DNA of 64,000 nt from V1-33 sp039795165 (GTDB lineage: Bacteria; Verrucomicrobiota; Verrucomicrobiia; Verrucomicrobiales; V1-33): the NCBI GenBank assembly GCA_039795165.1, contig JBDKER010000025.1, positions 1 to 64,000 of the forward strand. Reading direction: 5' to 3'. Positions 8,527 to 17,597 of the stretch are shown here, piece by piece. Both the position numbers and the translations under genes were made by a program. The notes under the pieces were generated by a model. It was not told where the DNA came from. It made no database searches and worked only from the letters and a program-made list of their open reading frames with translations. Position 1 is the stretch's first letter. Each line of letters begins with the position of its first letter.

Positions 8527-9579
8527 TCAGGGGAGCCGGGTGATCCAGCGGAGTCGGGCGCTGGAGCTGCGTGGGTTGGCGTGTTGTTCGGCGGGGGAGG
8601 CGCGCAGTGGCTGATCGTCGTGCGGGAGGGAGAACTGGCCTGAGGCGGCGAGTTGGGAGAAGGTGTGTTTGACGCGGCGGTCTTCGCCTGAGTGGAACGA
8701 GAGGAAGGCGGCGCGTCCACCGGGGCGGAGGCAGGCTGGGAGTGAGCGGAGGAGGGCGTCGAGGGCGCTGAATTCGCCATTCACTTCGATGCGGATGGCC
8801 TGGAAGACGCGGCGGATGGTGCGCTGGATTTCTTCGTTGGCGGCGGGGCGGAGCCGGAGGGCTGGGGTCGCGAGGGTGCGGATGGCGGCGGCGAGTGCGG
8901 TGGTTGAGGTGAACGATTTCCCGGCGAGGGCGGCGGCGAGGGTATCGGCCATGGGTTCGTCGGCGTTTTCGGAGAGGATGCGGGCGAGTTTTTCCGGGGT
9001 GGAGGAAGCGAGGAATCGGCTAGCGGGGATGCCGTGGGAGGGATTGAGCCGCATGTCGAGGGGGCCGTTGTCCTTCCATGTGAAGCCGCGTTCCGGGTTA
9101 TCGATCTGCATGGAGGAGAGGCCGAGGTCGGCGAAGATGGCGTCGGCTCCGTCGGTGAGGCCGGCAGCGGCGAGGGTGCGGGCCATGCCGGCGAAATTGC
9201 CCTGATGGAAGATGAGCCGGTCCTCCGGGTGACCGGCTGCGCGCAGCCGGGCGATGGCGCGTGGGCCTTCGAGGGGATCGACGTCGAAGGCGTGGACGGT
9301 GGCTCCGGCGGCGAGGAATTCCGAGGTGTGGCCGCCGAAGCCGAGGGTGGCGTCGGCCACGGTGTCGCCTTGTCTGATGGCGAGGGCGGCGAGGACTTCG
9401 GCGGTCATGATGGGGCGGTGGGTGCCTGCGGGGGTTTTGCCCGCGGCGGCGACGCGTGAGAGCGTGGCTGGGTCGCCCTGCAGTTCCTTGTATTTCTGGC
9501 TGAAGCGCCGTGGGTGCTTGCCGGCGTAGCGCGGGCGGCGCGGTGGGCGGGGCGGGGCGTCGTCTGGCGGGTTGTTCAT
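8527..9579 (-). CDS. rsmH: 16S rRNA (cytosine(1402)-N4)-methyltransferase RsmH
   Basis: A 350-residue SAM-dependent methyltransferase of the MraW/RsmH family, which N4-methylates C1402 in the decoding centre of 16S rRNA. The family landmarks are HRPIMTAEVLAAL (54-66), the SAM-binding DATLGFGGHT (77-86), FDVDP (98-102) and DLGLSSMQIDNPERGFTW. The C-terminal half has FLSFHSGEDRRVKHTF. Family members usually read SFHSLEDR there; Gly replaces the usual Leu. The basic, proline-rich N-terminus (about 30 residues) is an extension. ATG at 9579 is preferred because upstream codons read as proline-rich noise. rsmH is usually in the dcw cell-wall cluster; here it stands apart, 19 bases after a DUF885 gene. 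Confidence 0.93.
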   Translation of the reverse strand: MNNPPDDAPPRPPRRPRYAGKHPRRFSQKYKELQGDPATLSRVAAAGKTPAGTHRPIMTAEVLAALAIRQGDTVADATLGFGGHTSEFLAAGATVHAFDVDPLEGPRAIARLRAAGHPEDRLIFHQGNFAGMARTLAAAGLTDGADAIFADLGLSSMQIDNPERGFTWKDNGPLDMRLNPSHGIPASRFLASSTPEKLARILSENADEPMADTLAAALAGKSFTSTTALAAAIRTLATPALRLRPAANEEIQRTIRRVFQAIRIEVNGEFSALDALLRSLPACLRPGGRAAFLSFHSGEDRRVKHTFSQLAASGQFSLPHDDQPLRASPAEQHANPRSSSARLRWITRLP

Positions 9580-9598
9580 GGGATGCCGTGGGGAGGGG

Positions 9599-11317
9599 CT
9601 ATTCGGCGAATTTCCATGAGGGTTGCCATGTTTTGGTGAGGGGTTCGCTGGTGAGCGAGGCGCGCACGAGGGCGATGGGGATGGCATTTTCTGCGAGGAC
9701 GGCATCGTGGAAGGCGCGCTGGGACATGCGGTCGCCGGCTGTGAGTTCGCGGTGCAGGGCGCGGAGCTGGAGGCCGCCGAGCATGTAGGCTGCCTGATAG
9801 AGGGGTCCGTAGGCGCCGCCGATGTAGCGCCGCACTTCGCTGGTGGCTCCTGCGGTTTCGTGACCGACGCGCTGGACGAGGAAGTCGATCATTTCTGCGG
9901 GTGACATGGAGCCGAGGTGGAAGCGGAGGGATACGATGATGCGGGCGCAGCGGTGCATGCGCCAGAAGAGCATGCCGACCTTATCTTCCGGGGACTCGGC
10001 GTAGTCGAGGTCCCAGAAGAGCATTTCCCAGTGGAGGGCCCAGCCTTCGACGAAGAAAGGGGTACTGAAGAGTGAGCGCCATGTGCGGGAGCGGTCGGCG
10101 GCGAAGCGCTGGAGGTGGTGGCCCGGGATGAGTTCGTGTGGGGTGACGATGCGGAGGAAGTGGCGGTTGTTCCCGCGCATGGCGGCGAGTTTATCCTCGT
10201 GGGGCATGGCATCGGTGGGGTAGGCCACGCGCATGGCGGGCTGGCCGTAGACGGCGTAGGGAAGGGTTTTCTGGGCGTCCGGGGGAATCATTTCGAGCCG
10301 CCAGATTTCCTCGCAGAGCGTGGGGATGGTGACGAGGTCGTGTTTGCGGAGGAAAGCGATGGCGCGGGCGGCTTCGGCGGCGGCGAGGTCGGCCTGACCG
10401 CCGGGAGGGACGTGGGCGCGTTTGACGGTTTCGAGGGCATCCTTGGTGGTGCAGCGCATCGCTTCGGCCGCGCGGCGCAGTTGTTCTTCGCACCATGCGA
10501 ATTCGCGTTCTGCGATGGCGATGAGTTCGCTGGCGGAGTAGGGGATCAGTTCGCGGGCGATGCCGGCGGCGAGGGCGTCCGGGCCGATGGGGTCGCCGAC
10601 GAGCGGGTCGTCCGGCTGGCCTTTCTGGGCGGCGAGTTCTTCGCGGAGGTATTTGGCGTGCTGTTCGAGGGCTTCGCGGGCTTTGGCGTAGGGCTGGCGG
10701 GTCCACCATGAGAAGTCCGGCTGGTAGCCGTCATGGAAGCGGAACCATGCTTCGAGCGACTGGCGGATGGCGTCGGTGGCGGCGGCGGCGCGGAGGGCGG
10801 TGGAGGGGCTGATGGGGGGAGGGGCTTTGCTGGTGGCGGCCTCCTTGCGGCGGGCTTCCGTCTGTTCCTTCCATGAGCGGAGGGGAGCGGGGATGGCGGC
10901 GAGGTTGGCTGCGGAGGTGGCGGGGTCCGATCCCGTGCGGCTGAGCCGTGCGCTGGTGAGTTGCTGGATGCTCTCGTGGAAGGGGAGGAGCGGAGCCATT
11001 TCGGCGAGCCGCTTTCTGGCGAGGTCGAGGTCGGCGATTTCGCCCTTCAGGTAGTTGCCGAGGAGGAGCCAGTCGATGCGTTCCTCCTGGGAGAGCGCAT
11101 CCCATGGGGTTTCGGCGAGGCGTTTATCCCATGTGGCCACGAGGGTGGCGCGCCGGCTGAAGGATGCGTCCGACCATGGGAGGTCGAACGAGTCGCTGAC
11201 GCTGCGTTCGTCTGCGCGGAATTCGCCGACGGTGTCGGCGAAGCGTGCGGGCGACGCAGTGGCGGAGGCGGCGAGTGCGAGTGCGAGTGCGAGGGCGAAG
11301 GCGAGGGATCTGGGCAT
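9599..11317 (-). CDS. Exported DUF885 family protein (putative metallopeptidase-like)
   Basis: A 572-residue DUF885 protein. ATG at 11317 gives a signal peptide with a long Ala/Leu core (FALALALALAASATA) and cleavage around residue 21. The C-terminal half carries the family's HELIPGHHLQ motif (H394, E395, H400), and EGWALHWE supplies a further Glu at 424. This resembles HExxH-type zinc peptidases, and some relatives are annotated as peptidases, but activity is inferred only. The rest is helical, with a hydrophobic MLFWRMHRCARI segment. The likely location is periplasmic or outer-membrane associated. It is placed 86 bases after the alpha/beta hydrolase and 19 bases before rsmH in a same-strand series. 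Confidence 0.85.
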   Translation of the reverse strand: MPRSLAFALALALALAASATASPARFADTVGEFRADERSVSDSFDLPWSDASFSRRATLVATWDKRLAETPWDALSQEERIDWLLLGNYLKGEIADLDLARKRLAEMAPLLPFHESIQQLTSARLSRTGSDPATSAANLAAIPAPLRSWKEQTEARRKEAATSKAPPPISPSTALRAAAATDAIRQSLEAWFRFHDGYQPDFSWWTRQPYAKAREALEQHAKYLREELAAQKGQPDDPLVGDPIGPDALAAGIARELIPYSASELIAIAEREFAWCEEQLRRAAEAMRCTTKDALETVKRAHVPPGGQADLAAAEAARAIAFLRKHDLVTIPTLCEEIWRLEMIPPDAQKTLPYAVYGQPAMRVAYPTDAMPHEDKLAAMRGNNRHFLRIVTPHELIPGHHLQRFAADRSRTWRSLFSTPFFVEGWALHWEMLFWDLDYAESPEDKVGMLFWRMHRCARIIVSLRFHLGSMSPAEMIDFLVQRVGHETAGATSEVRRYIGGAYGPLYQAAYMLGGLQLRALHRELTAGDRMSQRAFHDAVLAENAIPIALVRASLTSEPLTKTWQPSWKFAE

Positions 11318-11403
11318 GACGGGAGGGATGCGGCGGTTGGTTCCGGCGCGTGGGTGCGGCGGGGTCGGTGGTTGCCCCGGGGTTTGGGCGGGAGCCGTGG
11401 GAT

Positions 11404-12216
11404 TCAGGAACCGCTGTGTTTCCGGAGAAAGGCGGTACTGCGTTCGTTGAAGCCGTCGAGGCATTCCCAGTGGAACGCGTGGCCGGCGTCCGGGAACAGG
11501 TGGAGTTCCGCATTGGGGATGGCGGCGGCGAGTTCCTCCGACATCCAGCGTGGTGTGAAGATATCGTTCTGGCCGCCGATGACGAGGCAGGGGGCCTTGA
11601 TGCGGCCGAGGTCTGCGAGGACGTTGTGGCTGATGCAGGCGGCGGCCTGGGCTTCGAGGGCGTGGAGCGGCTGGGGTGCGGGGTTGCCGGCTGCGTCGAG
11701 CAGGCCCTGGGCGAGGCCCTTGGCGGCTTCCTCGTTATCCCAGAATGGTTTGGTGAAGATGAGGAGCTGGACGTAGCGCATCATGTCCTCCGGGCGGAGG
11801 TGGGCCTTGATGGCCTTGAGGTGTTCGAAGATGGATTTTCCGTAGCTGTCGAGCCGGGCCCATGTGCACATGAGGACGGCGCTTTTCACTTTCTGGGGGT
11901 GGCGGAGGGCGAGTTGCTGAGCGATGATGCCGCCCATGGAGCAGCCTACGATGTGGGCCTTTTCGATGCCGAGGGCGTCCATGAGGCCTGCGTAGTCGTC
12001 GGCCATGATGGCGCTGGAGTAGGGACCGAGGGGTTTGTCCGACTGGCCGACGCCGCGGTTATCGCCGAGGATGCAGCGGAAGTGCTGTTCCCAGACGGCG
12101 GCGTGGGCTTCCCAGACGGCTCCGGGGGCTGTGATTCCCATGATGCAGATGACGGGCTCGCCCGAGCCGCGTTCTTCGTAGTGCATCTCGATTCCGTTGG
12201 TGGTGACTTTGGGCAT
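11404..12216 (-). CDS. Alpha/beta hydrolase
   Basis: A 270-residue alpha/beta-hydrolase-fold protein. The nucleophile elbow GCSMGG places Ser93 as nucleophile. GGQNDIFTP near residue 213 supplies the acid, and the closing GHAFHWE supplies the catalytic His. DNRGVGQSDKP near 52-62 is the loop common to the 3-oxoadipate enol-lactonase / BioH / haloperoxidase-like group. There is no signal peptide, so it is probably cytoplasmic. The substrate (ester, lactone or C-C bond) cannot be told. It is the first gene of a leftward same-strand series through DUF885, rsmH, the oligopeptide receptor, hisF and the zinc-ribbon gene. The DUF885 signal-peptide start lies 86 bases further on. Confidence 0.92.
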   Translation of the reverse strand: MPKVTTNGIEMHYEERGSGEPVICIMGITAPGAVWEAHAAVWEQHFRCILGDNRGVGQSDKPLGPYSSAIMADDYAGLMDALGIEKAHIVGCSMGGIIAQQLALRHPQKVKSAVLMCTWARLDSYGKSIFEHLKAIKAHLRPEDMMRYVQLLIFTKPFWDNEEAAKGLAQGLLDAAGNPAPQPLHALEAQAAACISHNVLADLGRIKAPCLVIGGQNDIFTPRWMSEELAAAIPNAELHLFPDAGHAFHWECLDGFNERSTAFLRKHSGS

Positions 12217-12402
12217 GGTGTGTTGGGGGGTGGCGTGGATGATGGGGAGGAAAGTGAGTGGTTCGTTTTAGCCAGGGCGCGGGGTGATGCCAGCAATTTA
12301 TTGCGGTGGGCATTCCGGCAGGTGTGGGATGGGCGGGCGGCTCTCGAGTGATGGTTGCGCGGAACCGCGGGGTGGTTTCAGTCAGTGGTTGCCTCCTGAT
12401 CA

Positions 12403-13398
12403 ATGCCCTCGACCCTACAATCCGACGAACGTGTGACCTTCCATGGTTCGGCTGCGTGGCCTGGCCATGATGGGGAGTGGGAAGCCGAGGTGCGCGGGGT
12501 GGTGTATGAACCCGAGTACAATCGGCTGTATGCGGCCGTGCTGCGGAGGGCACTGGGGATTGACGAGGGTATGCTGAGCGAGGCCGAGTCTGCAGTTTTC
12601 CGGGAGCGGCTGGGATTGTTTCTGCGTGATCATGAACGCGGCAAGGCACTCGTGGTGGAAGTGGCGGGGCAGAGCATGGTGCTGCCCGCGTCCGGACCGA
12701 ACGGGCATTTCCGGTCGATGATTCCGGTTCCGGTGGATGCGGTGGATACTGGTGCTGGGGTACTGCGGGTACGGACGGCGGCAGCGCACGAGGATGGGCG
12801 GTATTTCGAGGGGGCCGTGCATCTGGTGGCTGACGAGGATGCGCCCTGTGTGGTGTCCGACATTGATGATACCATCAAGGTGACGGGGGTGACGGACCGT
12901 GCTGAGCTGAAGTGGAACACATTCTGCCGTCCTTTCCGGGCCGTGGAGGGGATGGTGGGGCGCTACCGGGAATGGGCGGAGGGGGACGGGGCGAGGTTTT
13001 TCTATGTGACGAGCAGTCCGTGGCAGCTGTATCAGCCGCTGGAGGCCTTTGTGGACGCCGAGGGATTTCCGGGAGGTTCGTGGCACATGCGGCATATCCG
13101 GCTGAAGAGTCCGTCGACGCTGGCGGCGCTGTTCCGTGGGAATCACCGTCACAAGCTGGAAGCGATCCGGCCATTGTTCGGGCGGTGGCGGCGGCGGCCC
13201 TTTCTGCTGGTGGGGGATACTGGCGACCGGGATCCGGAGATCTATGCGGAGCTGGCGCGGGAATTTCCGTCGCGCATCAGCCGGGTGCTGATCCGGGATG
13301 TGGGGGATGGGCGGGATGCTGAGGAGCGCTGTGCGCAGGCCTTCCGCGGGGTTGGGGGGGTGCGGTGGGAACTGTTCCGGGGCATGCCGCCGCGGTGA
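12403..13398 (+). CDS. App1-like (DUF2183) HAD-type phosphatidate phosphatase domain protein
   Basis: A 331-residue protein whose C-terminal part (about 145-315) matches the DUF2183 catalytic domain of yeast phosphatidate phosphatase App1. SDIDDTIK supplies the HAD nucleophile and acid (D153, D155, T157). FYVTSSPWQLYQ is motif II, RHIRLKSPS contains a likely motif-III basic residue, and LLVGDTGDRDPEIY is motif IV. The N-terminal 140 residues are a beta-rich domain seen in bacterial members. By analogy it may dephosphorylate phosphatidic acid or a related lipid phosphate. There is no signal peptide or membrane helix. It is divergent from the alpha/beta hydrolase across a 186-base spacer in which I see no hairpin or convincing promoter. 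Confidence 0.88.
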   Translation: MPSTLQSDERVTFHGSAAWPGHDGEWEAEVRGVVYEPEYNRLYAAVLRRALGIDEGMLSEAESAVFRERLGLFLRDHERGKALVVEVAGQSMVLPASGPNGHFRSMIPVPVDAVDTGAGVLRVRTAAAHEDGRYFEGAVHLVADEDAPCVVSDIDDTIKVTGVTDRAELKWNTFCRPFRAVEGMVGRYREWAEGDGARFFYVTSSPWQLYQPLEAFVDAEGFPGGSWHMRHIRLKSPSTLAALFRGNHRHKLEAIRPLFGRWRRRPFLLVGDTGDRDPEIYAELAREFPSRISRVLIRDVGDGRDAEERCAQAFRGVGGVRWELFRGMPPR

Positions 13399-13536
13399 GT
13401 TTGCGGGGGAATCGGGCTGCTTTGGCGCAAGATGCGGCTGGCGGGTTGCGTTTTTGGCTTCCGGTGCCGGGGTATTCTCGTGCAGAGTAATGTTCCACCC
13501 CGAACCCCGAACCATCATCCTTCCCAATTCAATCTC

Positions 13537-14883
13537 ATGAAAACGAGCCGCCGACAGTTTCTCAAGGCCAGCAGTGCCCTTGCCTTTCCGACCATCATTC
13601 CATCGACTGTGCTGGGCGCGGATGCCCCCTCCAACCGGATCACCATGGGTGTGGTGGGCTGGGGGATGCAGGGACCGGGCAATACGGGAGCCTTCATGAA
13701 TGTGCCCGGGTGTCAGGTGATTGCGGCCTGTGATCTCGACAAGCGTCACCTCGAGCAGGCCGTCAATGCGATCAATTCCAAGAATGGGAACAAGGACTGT
13801 GCGGCCCTGCGGGATTACCGCGAGATGATGGCGCGCAAGGACATTGATACCGTGATGCTGGCAGTGCCGGACCATTGGCATGCGCTCATTGCGATCGAGG
13901 CCGCGAAGAACGGGAAGGACATTTACGGGGAAAAGCCGCTGGCGCGCACTATCCGGGAGCAGCAGGCCATTGTGAAGGCTGTGCTCGACAACAAGCGGGT
14001 CTGGCAGACTGGTTCGTGGCAGCGGAGCAACGACAACTTCCGGGTGGGAGCCGAGATTGTGCGCAACGGGCTTATCGGGAAGCTGAAGGAAGTGCATGTG
14101 GGTCTGCCGTCGGGTCATGCTGATTTTGCGGGAACGGGGAGCAAGAATCAGCCGACGCCGCCGCCGGCTGAACTCGATTGGGAAATGTGGATTGGGCCGT
14201 CCCGGATGGAAGACTACATTGAAGGCCGCGTGCATAAGAACTGGCGCTGGAACTACAATACCGGCGGAGGTCAGCTGCTTGACTGGATCGGGCATCATTG
14301 TGACATCGCGCATTGGGGCATGGACTGCGACAAGGGTGGCGGGCCTGTGGAGATCGAGGGTCAGGGAGAATTTCCTGCCAAGGACGCCATGTGGAACACG
14401 GCGACCAAGTATCGAGCCGAGGCAACCTATCATGACGGGGTGAAGATGATCATTGCCGGTGGGCATGGCGACATCCGTGGAGGGACCCGGTGGATTGGCG
14501 AAGAGGGCTGGGTGCAGGTCGACCGTGGATTCTTCGATTGTTCCAATCCTGCCTACAAGAAGATCATCAAGGAGCGCCGGGGTGATCAGATTGCCGAGAA
14601 GACGATCCATCAGGAACTGGCTGATGATCTGCGCAAGGTGCAGTTGATGAAGAGCCCGACGGGGCATCAGGGGAACTTCATTGACTGCGTGCGCAGCCGT
14701 GGAGAGACCCTGACACCGGTGACGACGGCGCACCGCAGTGCCCTTCCCGGCCATCTTGCTCTGATTTCCATGATGGTGGGCCGCCGCATCAAGTGGGATC
14801 CGGTGAAGGAAGAGATCATTGGCGATGAAGAGGCGACCAAGCTGATGGGACGCGAGTACCGCGGACCGTGGAAGCTGGCCTGA
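13537..14883 (+). CDS. Tat-exported Gfo/Idh/MocA family oxidoreductase
   Basis: A 448-residue protein. MKTSRRQFLKASSALAFPTI is a twin-arginine signal (SRRQFLK), so ATG at 13537 is the start; the upstream in-frame codons lack such sense. The mature protein opens with a Rossmann motif GVVGWGMQGPG for NAD(P). It has the family's EKPLARTIREQQ catalytic loop (EKP) near residue 132, and HKNWRWNYNTGGGQLLDWIG in the C-terminal domain. Planctomycetes and Verrucomicrobia carry many exported paralogs, thought to act on sugars or cyclitols in the periplasm; the substrate is unknown. A strong terminator follows at 14921-14964. A second, more distant paralog lies at 24731. Confidence 0.93.
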   Translation: MKTSRRQFLKASSALAFPTIIPSTVLGADAPSNRITMGVVGWGMQGPGNTGAFMNVPGCQVIAACDLDKRHLEQAVNAINSKNGNKDCAALRDYREMMARKDIDTVMLAVPDHWHALIAIEAAKNGKDIYGEKPLARTIREQQAIVKAVLDNKRVWQTGSWQRSNDNFRVGAEIVRNGLIGKLKEVHVGLPSGHADFAGTGSKNQPTPPPAELDWEMWIGPSRMEDYIEGRVHKNWRWNYNTGGGQLLDWIGHHCDIAHWGMDCDKGGGPVEIEGQGEFPAKDAMWNTATKYRAEATYHDGVKMIIAGGHGDIRGGTRWIGEEGWVQVDRGFFDCSNPAYKKIIKERRGDQIAEKTIHQELADDLRKVQLMKSPTGHQGNFIDCVRSRGETLTPVTTAHRSALPGHLALISMMVGRRIKWDPVKEEIIGDEEATKLMGREYRGPWKLA

Positions 14884-14920
14884 GGCTGCTGTGCCGCGGA
14901 ACCTTCCGCAAAGAGTCGTG

Positions 14921-14964
14921 CCCCTGATTCCGCTGCCATGGTGCGGTGGAATCAGGGGTTTTCT
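14921..14964 (+). terminator. Rho-independent terminator after the Gfo/Idh gene
   Basis: CCCCTGATTCC at 14921-14931 pairs perfectly with GGAATCAGGGG at 14948-14958 (11 bp) and is followed by TTTTCT. It lies 37 bases after the Gfo/Idh stop and about 50 bases before the serine dehydratase ATG, so it should separate the two transcripts. Confidence 0.85.
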
Positions 14965-14999
14965 GCGGGAAGCGGCGGGCTTGCGGGAAGCGGCGGGCT
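14964..14999 (+). repeat. Two tandem 18-bp copies just upstream of the serine dehydratase start
   Basis: TGCGGGAAGCGGCGGGCT occurs twice head to tail (14964-14981 and 14982-14999). It lies immediately after the terminator T-run and 16 bases before the chosen start codon. It would fall within the leader or promoter of the gene. Confidence 0.8.
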
Positions 15000-15015
15000 G
15001 GGGCAGGATGGGCGG

Positions 15016-16605
15016 ATGGTTGTCAGTCTCTTCAATGATGTGATTGGTCCGGTGATGCGCGGGCCATCGAGTTCGCATTGTGCGGCCGCGCTGCGGATTG
15101 GGCGGTTGGCGCGGGAACTGGCTGGGGGGGAACTGGAGTCGGTGCTGGTGGAATTCGACCGGGGCGGGTCGCTGCCGACGACGCATGATTCGCAGGGATC
15201 CGACATGGGATTATTCGGAGGCCTGATGGGCTGGGAGGCGGCGGACGAACGGCTGCCGGGGTCGCTTGAGGTGATTCAGCGGAATGGGGTGAAGGTGAGG
15301 ATCGAGACGATCGATGCCGGGGATCCTCATCCCAACACGTACCGTCTGACGCTGCGGACGGGGGAAGGGGAATTCCGGCTGCTGGCGATTTCGACGGGGG
15401 GAGGGATGATGGAAGTGATCCGGATCGATGAATTTCCGGTTTCCCTGTGCGGGGGGTATCATGAGACCCTGCTGTGGAGCGACGGGTATGGGGAAGCGGT
15501 GCGGGACCGCGTGCTGGCGGGTGGAGTGGTGGATGAGGTGGTCGTGCATGAAGCTGGCGGGAAGCAACTGGTGCAGGTACGGGCGCAGGAATTTGTGCGG
15601 GGCGAGGTGCTGCGTGCGCTGGAGGATGCGGGCATGGTGAGAAGGGTGCGGATGCTGGCACCGGTGCTGCCGGTGCGTTCGCGGCGCGGGGTGGAGGTGC
15701 CTTTCCGGAGTTGTGCGGAGATGCTGGCGCGGGATGGCGGGAAAGGGGTGCCGCTGTGGCGGCTGGCGGTGGAGTATGAAATGGCGCGCGGGGGGCTGAG
15801 CGAAGCCGAGGTCATGGACATGATGCTGGGCATTGTGAGGATTCTGCGGCGGTCCGTGGCTGCCGGGCTTGCGGGCACGGAGTATGGCGATCGCGTGCTG
15901 GGGTCGCAGTCCCCGGGATTTGCGCAGGCCATGGAACGGGGAGGGCTGCTGGAGGCGGGGGCGCTCAACCGGGTGATTCTGTATGTGACGGCGCTGATGG
16001 AAGTGAAGAGCAGCATGGGGGTGATTGTGGCAATGCCGACGGCCGGGGCCTGTGCTGCGCTGCCCGGGGCGGTGCTGGCGATGGCGGAGGAACGCGGAAT
16101 GGACGAGGAAGCGATGGCGCGGGCGATTCTTGCGGCCGGTCTCATCGGGGTCTTCATTGCGACTGCGTGGACCTTTGCGGCGGAAGTGGGGGGATGTCAG
16201 GCCGAGGGAGGTTCGGCGTCGGCCATGGCGGCGGCTGCGCTGGTCACGCTGGCGGGGGGCACGCTCGCACAGTCCGTGGCGGCTGCTTCGATGGCCATGC
16301 AGAGCATGATCGGGCTGATCTGCGATCCGATTGCGAACCGTGTCGAGGCACCCTGCCTTGGCAAGAATGTCATGGCGGCGGCGAATGCCTTGTCCTGTGC
16401 GAACATGGCGCTGGCCGGATTTGATCCGCTCATTCCGCTGGACGAAGTGATTGAGACGGCGCGGCGGGTGTCGGGTCAGATGCCGCGGGAGTTGCGCTGC
16501 ACGGCGCTGGGCGGGCTGTCGATCACGCCGGCGTCGCTGGCGATTGAGAAGAAACTGGCGGCGCGGCGCGGGGGCTGTGGCGCGGGTGGCTGCGGGTGCG
16601 GCTGA
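15016..16605 (+). CDS. sdaA: L-serine dehydratase, iron-sulfur dependent, single chain, with Cys-rich C-terminal tail
   Basis: A 529-residue single-chain L-serine ammonia-lyase that converts L-serine to pyruvate and ammonia with a [4Fe-4S] cluster. The beta domain starts at SLFNDVIGPVMRGPSSSHCAA. The alpha domain has PTAGACAALPGAVLAM, GGCQAEGGSASAMAAAAL and ICDPIANRVEAPCLGKN. The Cys in these last two, plus the later LSCANMALAG, are candidate cluster ligands. ATG at 15016 is preferred: upstream codons run through the 18-bp repeats and terminator. At 529 residues it is longer than the usual 450-460. It ends in a short Gly/Cys tail, GGCGAGGCGCG, not typical of the family as I know it. It converges with the outer-membrane barrel gene (9-base gap). 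Confidence 0.93.
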   Translation: MVVSLFNDVIGPVMRGPSSSHCAAALRIGRLARELAGGELESVLVEFDRGGSLPTTHDSQGSDMGLFGGLMGWEAADERLPGSLEVIQRNGVKVRIETIDAGDPHPNTYRLTLRTGEGEFRLLAISTGGGMMEVIRIDEFPVSLCGGYHETLLWSDGYGEAVRDRVLAGGVVDEVVVHEAGGKQLVQVRAQEFVRGEVLRALEDAGMVRRVRMLAPVLPVRSRRGVEVPFRSCAEMLARDGGKGVPLWRLAVEYEMARGGLSEAEVMDMMLGIVRILRRSVAAGLAGTEYGDRVLGSQSPGFAQAMERGGLLEAGALNRVILYVTALMEVKSSMGVIVAMPTAGACAALPGAVLAMAEERGMDEEAMARAILAAGLIGVFIATAWTFAAEVGGCQAEGGSASAMAAAALVTLAGGTLAQSVAAASMAMQSMIGLICDPIANRVEAPCLGKNVMAAANALSCANMALAGFDPLIPLDEVIETARRVSGQMPRELRCTALGGLSITPASLAIEKKLAARRGGCGAGGCGCG

Positions 16606-16614
16606 GTCAGCCGG

Positions 16615-17442
16615 TCAGAAATTCCAGCTCATGCCTGTCCACCAGACGCCGTCGGTGCTTCGGAAATCGCTCATGGTGGGGATGTAGTAGCGGTAGCCGG
16701 ATTCCACCGTGAGGGCCTTCGAGACCTTCCATGAAAGCACGGCGGAACCGCGCAGGAGGATGCCTTTTCCGGCGTCGATGCCGCCGTCGTCGTGCACGAT
16801 GCCGGCCATGACCGGGAGGGTCAGGGATCTGGTGAGCTGGAAGGGCCGGGAGAGTTCGACGCCGATGAGGTTGCCGCCCCCATAGGGGGAACCGTGGAGT
16901 GGCGAGTAGTTTTGCCAGACGCCTGTGAGCGTCAGCTTATTGCCCCATGTTTTGCCGATGCGGAGGTGGGTGTAGATGATGTCGAAGGCTCCGAGGACAT
17001 CCGGGAGCGGTTCGTTGAAGTAGGTGGTGCTGAGATTGACCGAGAGGCCGCGGATGGAGCCCGCCCAGCCGATGCCGAGGTCGAGTTCGTCGCCAAAGTC
17101 GAGTTGTCCATCACGGCGGCCGTAGTCGCCGTCGAATCCCGCCGATCCCCAGAGAGAGACGTAGGCGCCGCTGAGATGAGAAAAGAAGAGGCCGCCCTGC
17201 ATGACGGGATGGGATGAAAGCTGGATGCCCGATCCGAAGGCGAGGTACTGGCTGGCGACCGAGAAGCTGGCGGTGACGCTGACGGGCGGGGTGGCGGTAT
17301 CCCGGGCGGCGGAGGCTGCCTCTGGCGCGATTGATTCCGGGGCTGCGGTACCGGTCCCGGCGGGGCAGTCGGGACGGATAGAAAGCAGGGCCAGCGAGGC
17401 CATGAGGGAGTTGGACCAGCGGATGAAAGCGGGGATGAACAT
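16615..17442 (-). CDS. Putative outer-membrane beta-barrel protein (TIGR02001-like)
   Basis: A 275-residue protein with a hydrophobic N-terminus consistent with a signal peptide, then a low-complexity Ala/Pro/Ser linker to about residue 55. The rest alternates hydrophobic and polar residues in short strands with aromatic girdles, and the chain ends in MSWNF, with the C-terminal Phe typical of outer-membrane barrels. The segment SQYLAFGSGIQLSSHPVMQG resembles proteobacterial barrel proteins of unknown function grouped as TIGR02001. It may be a porin or channel; no ligand can be suggested. It is divergent from thiE across 155 bases. An alternative start is ATG at 17403. Confidence 0.7.
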   Translation of the reverse strand: MFIPAFIRWSNSLMASLALLSIRPDCPAGTGTAAPESIAPEAASAARDTATPPVSVTASFSVASQYLAFGSGIQLSSHPVMQGGLFFSHLSGAYVSLWGSAGFDGDYGRRDGQLDFGDELDLGIGWAGSIRGLSVNLSTTYFNEPLPDVLGAFDIIYTHLRIGKTWGNKLTLTGVWQNYSPLHGSPYGGGNLIGVELSRPFQLTRSLTLPVMAGIVHDDGGIDAGKGILLRGSAVLSWKVSKALTVESGYRYYIPTMSDFRSTDGVWWTGMSWNF

Positions 17443-17597
17443 GAAGGCAGGGTGATGAGGCGCAGGTGCCTAACGCGATTTTCCGGGAAGAAAAGAAAGA
17501 TGTGAGGGAAACTGCGGGCGTGGGGAGGGGCGGAGAGGCGGGTTGGTTTTCGGATTGCCCTTGTGGGGTGGTGTGGGGCTGGCTAGGGCGGGGCGTG

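Noticed and set aside
12415..15186. A 923-codon open frame on the minus strand opposite the App1-like, Gfo/Idh and serine dehydratase genes
   Set aside because: The opposite strand carries three recognisable proteins plus a terminator; this frame has no domain and is Pro/Arg/His-rich.
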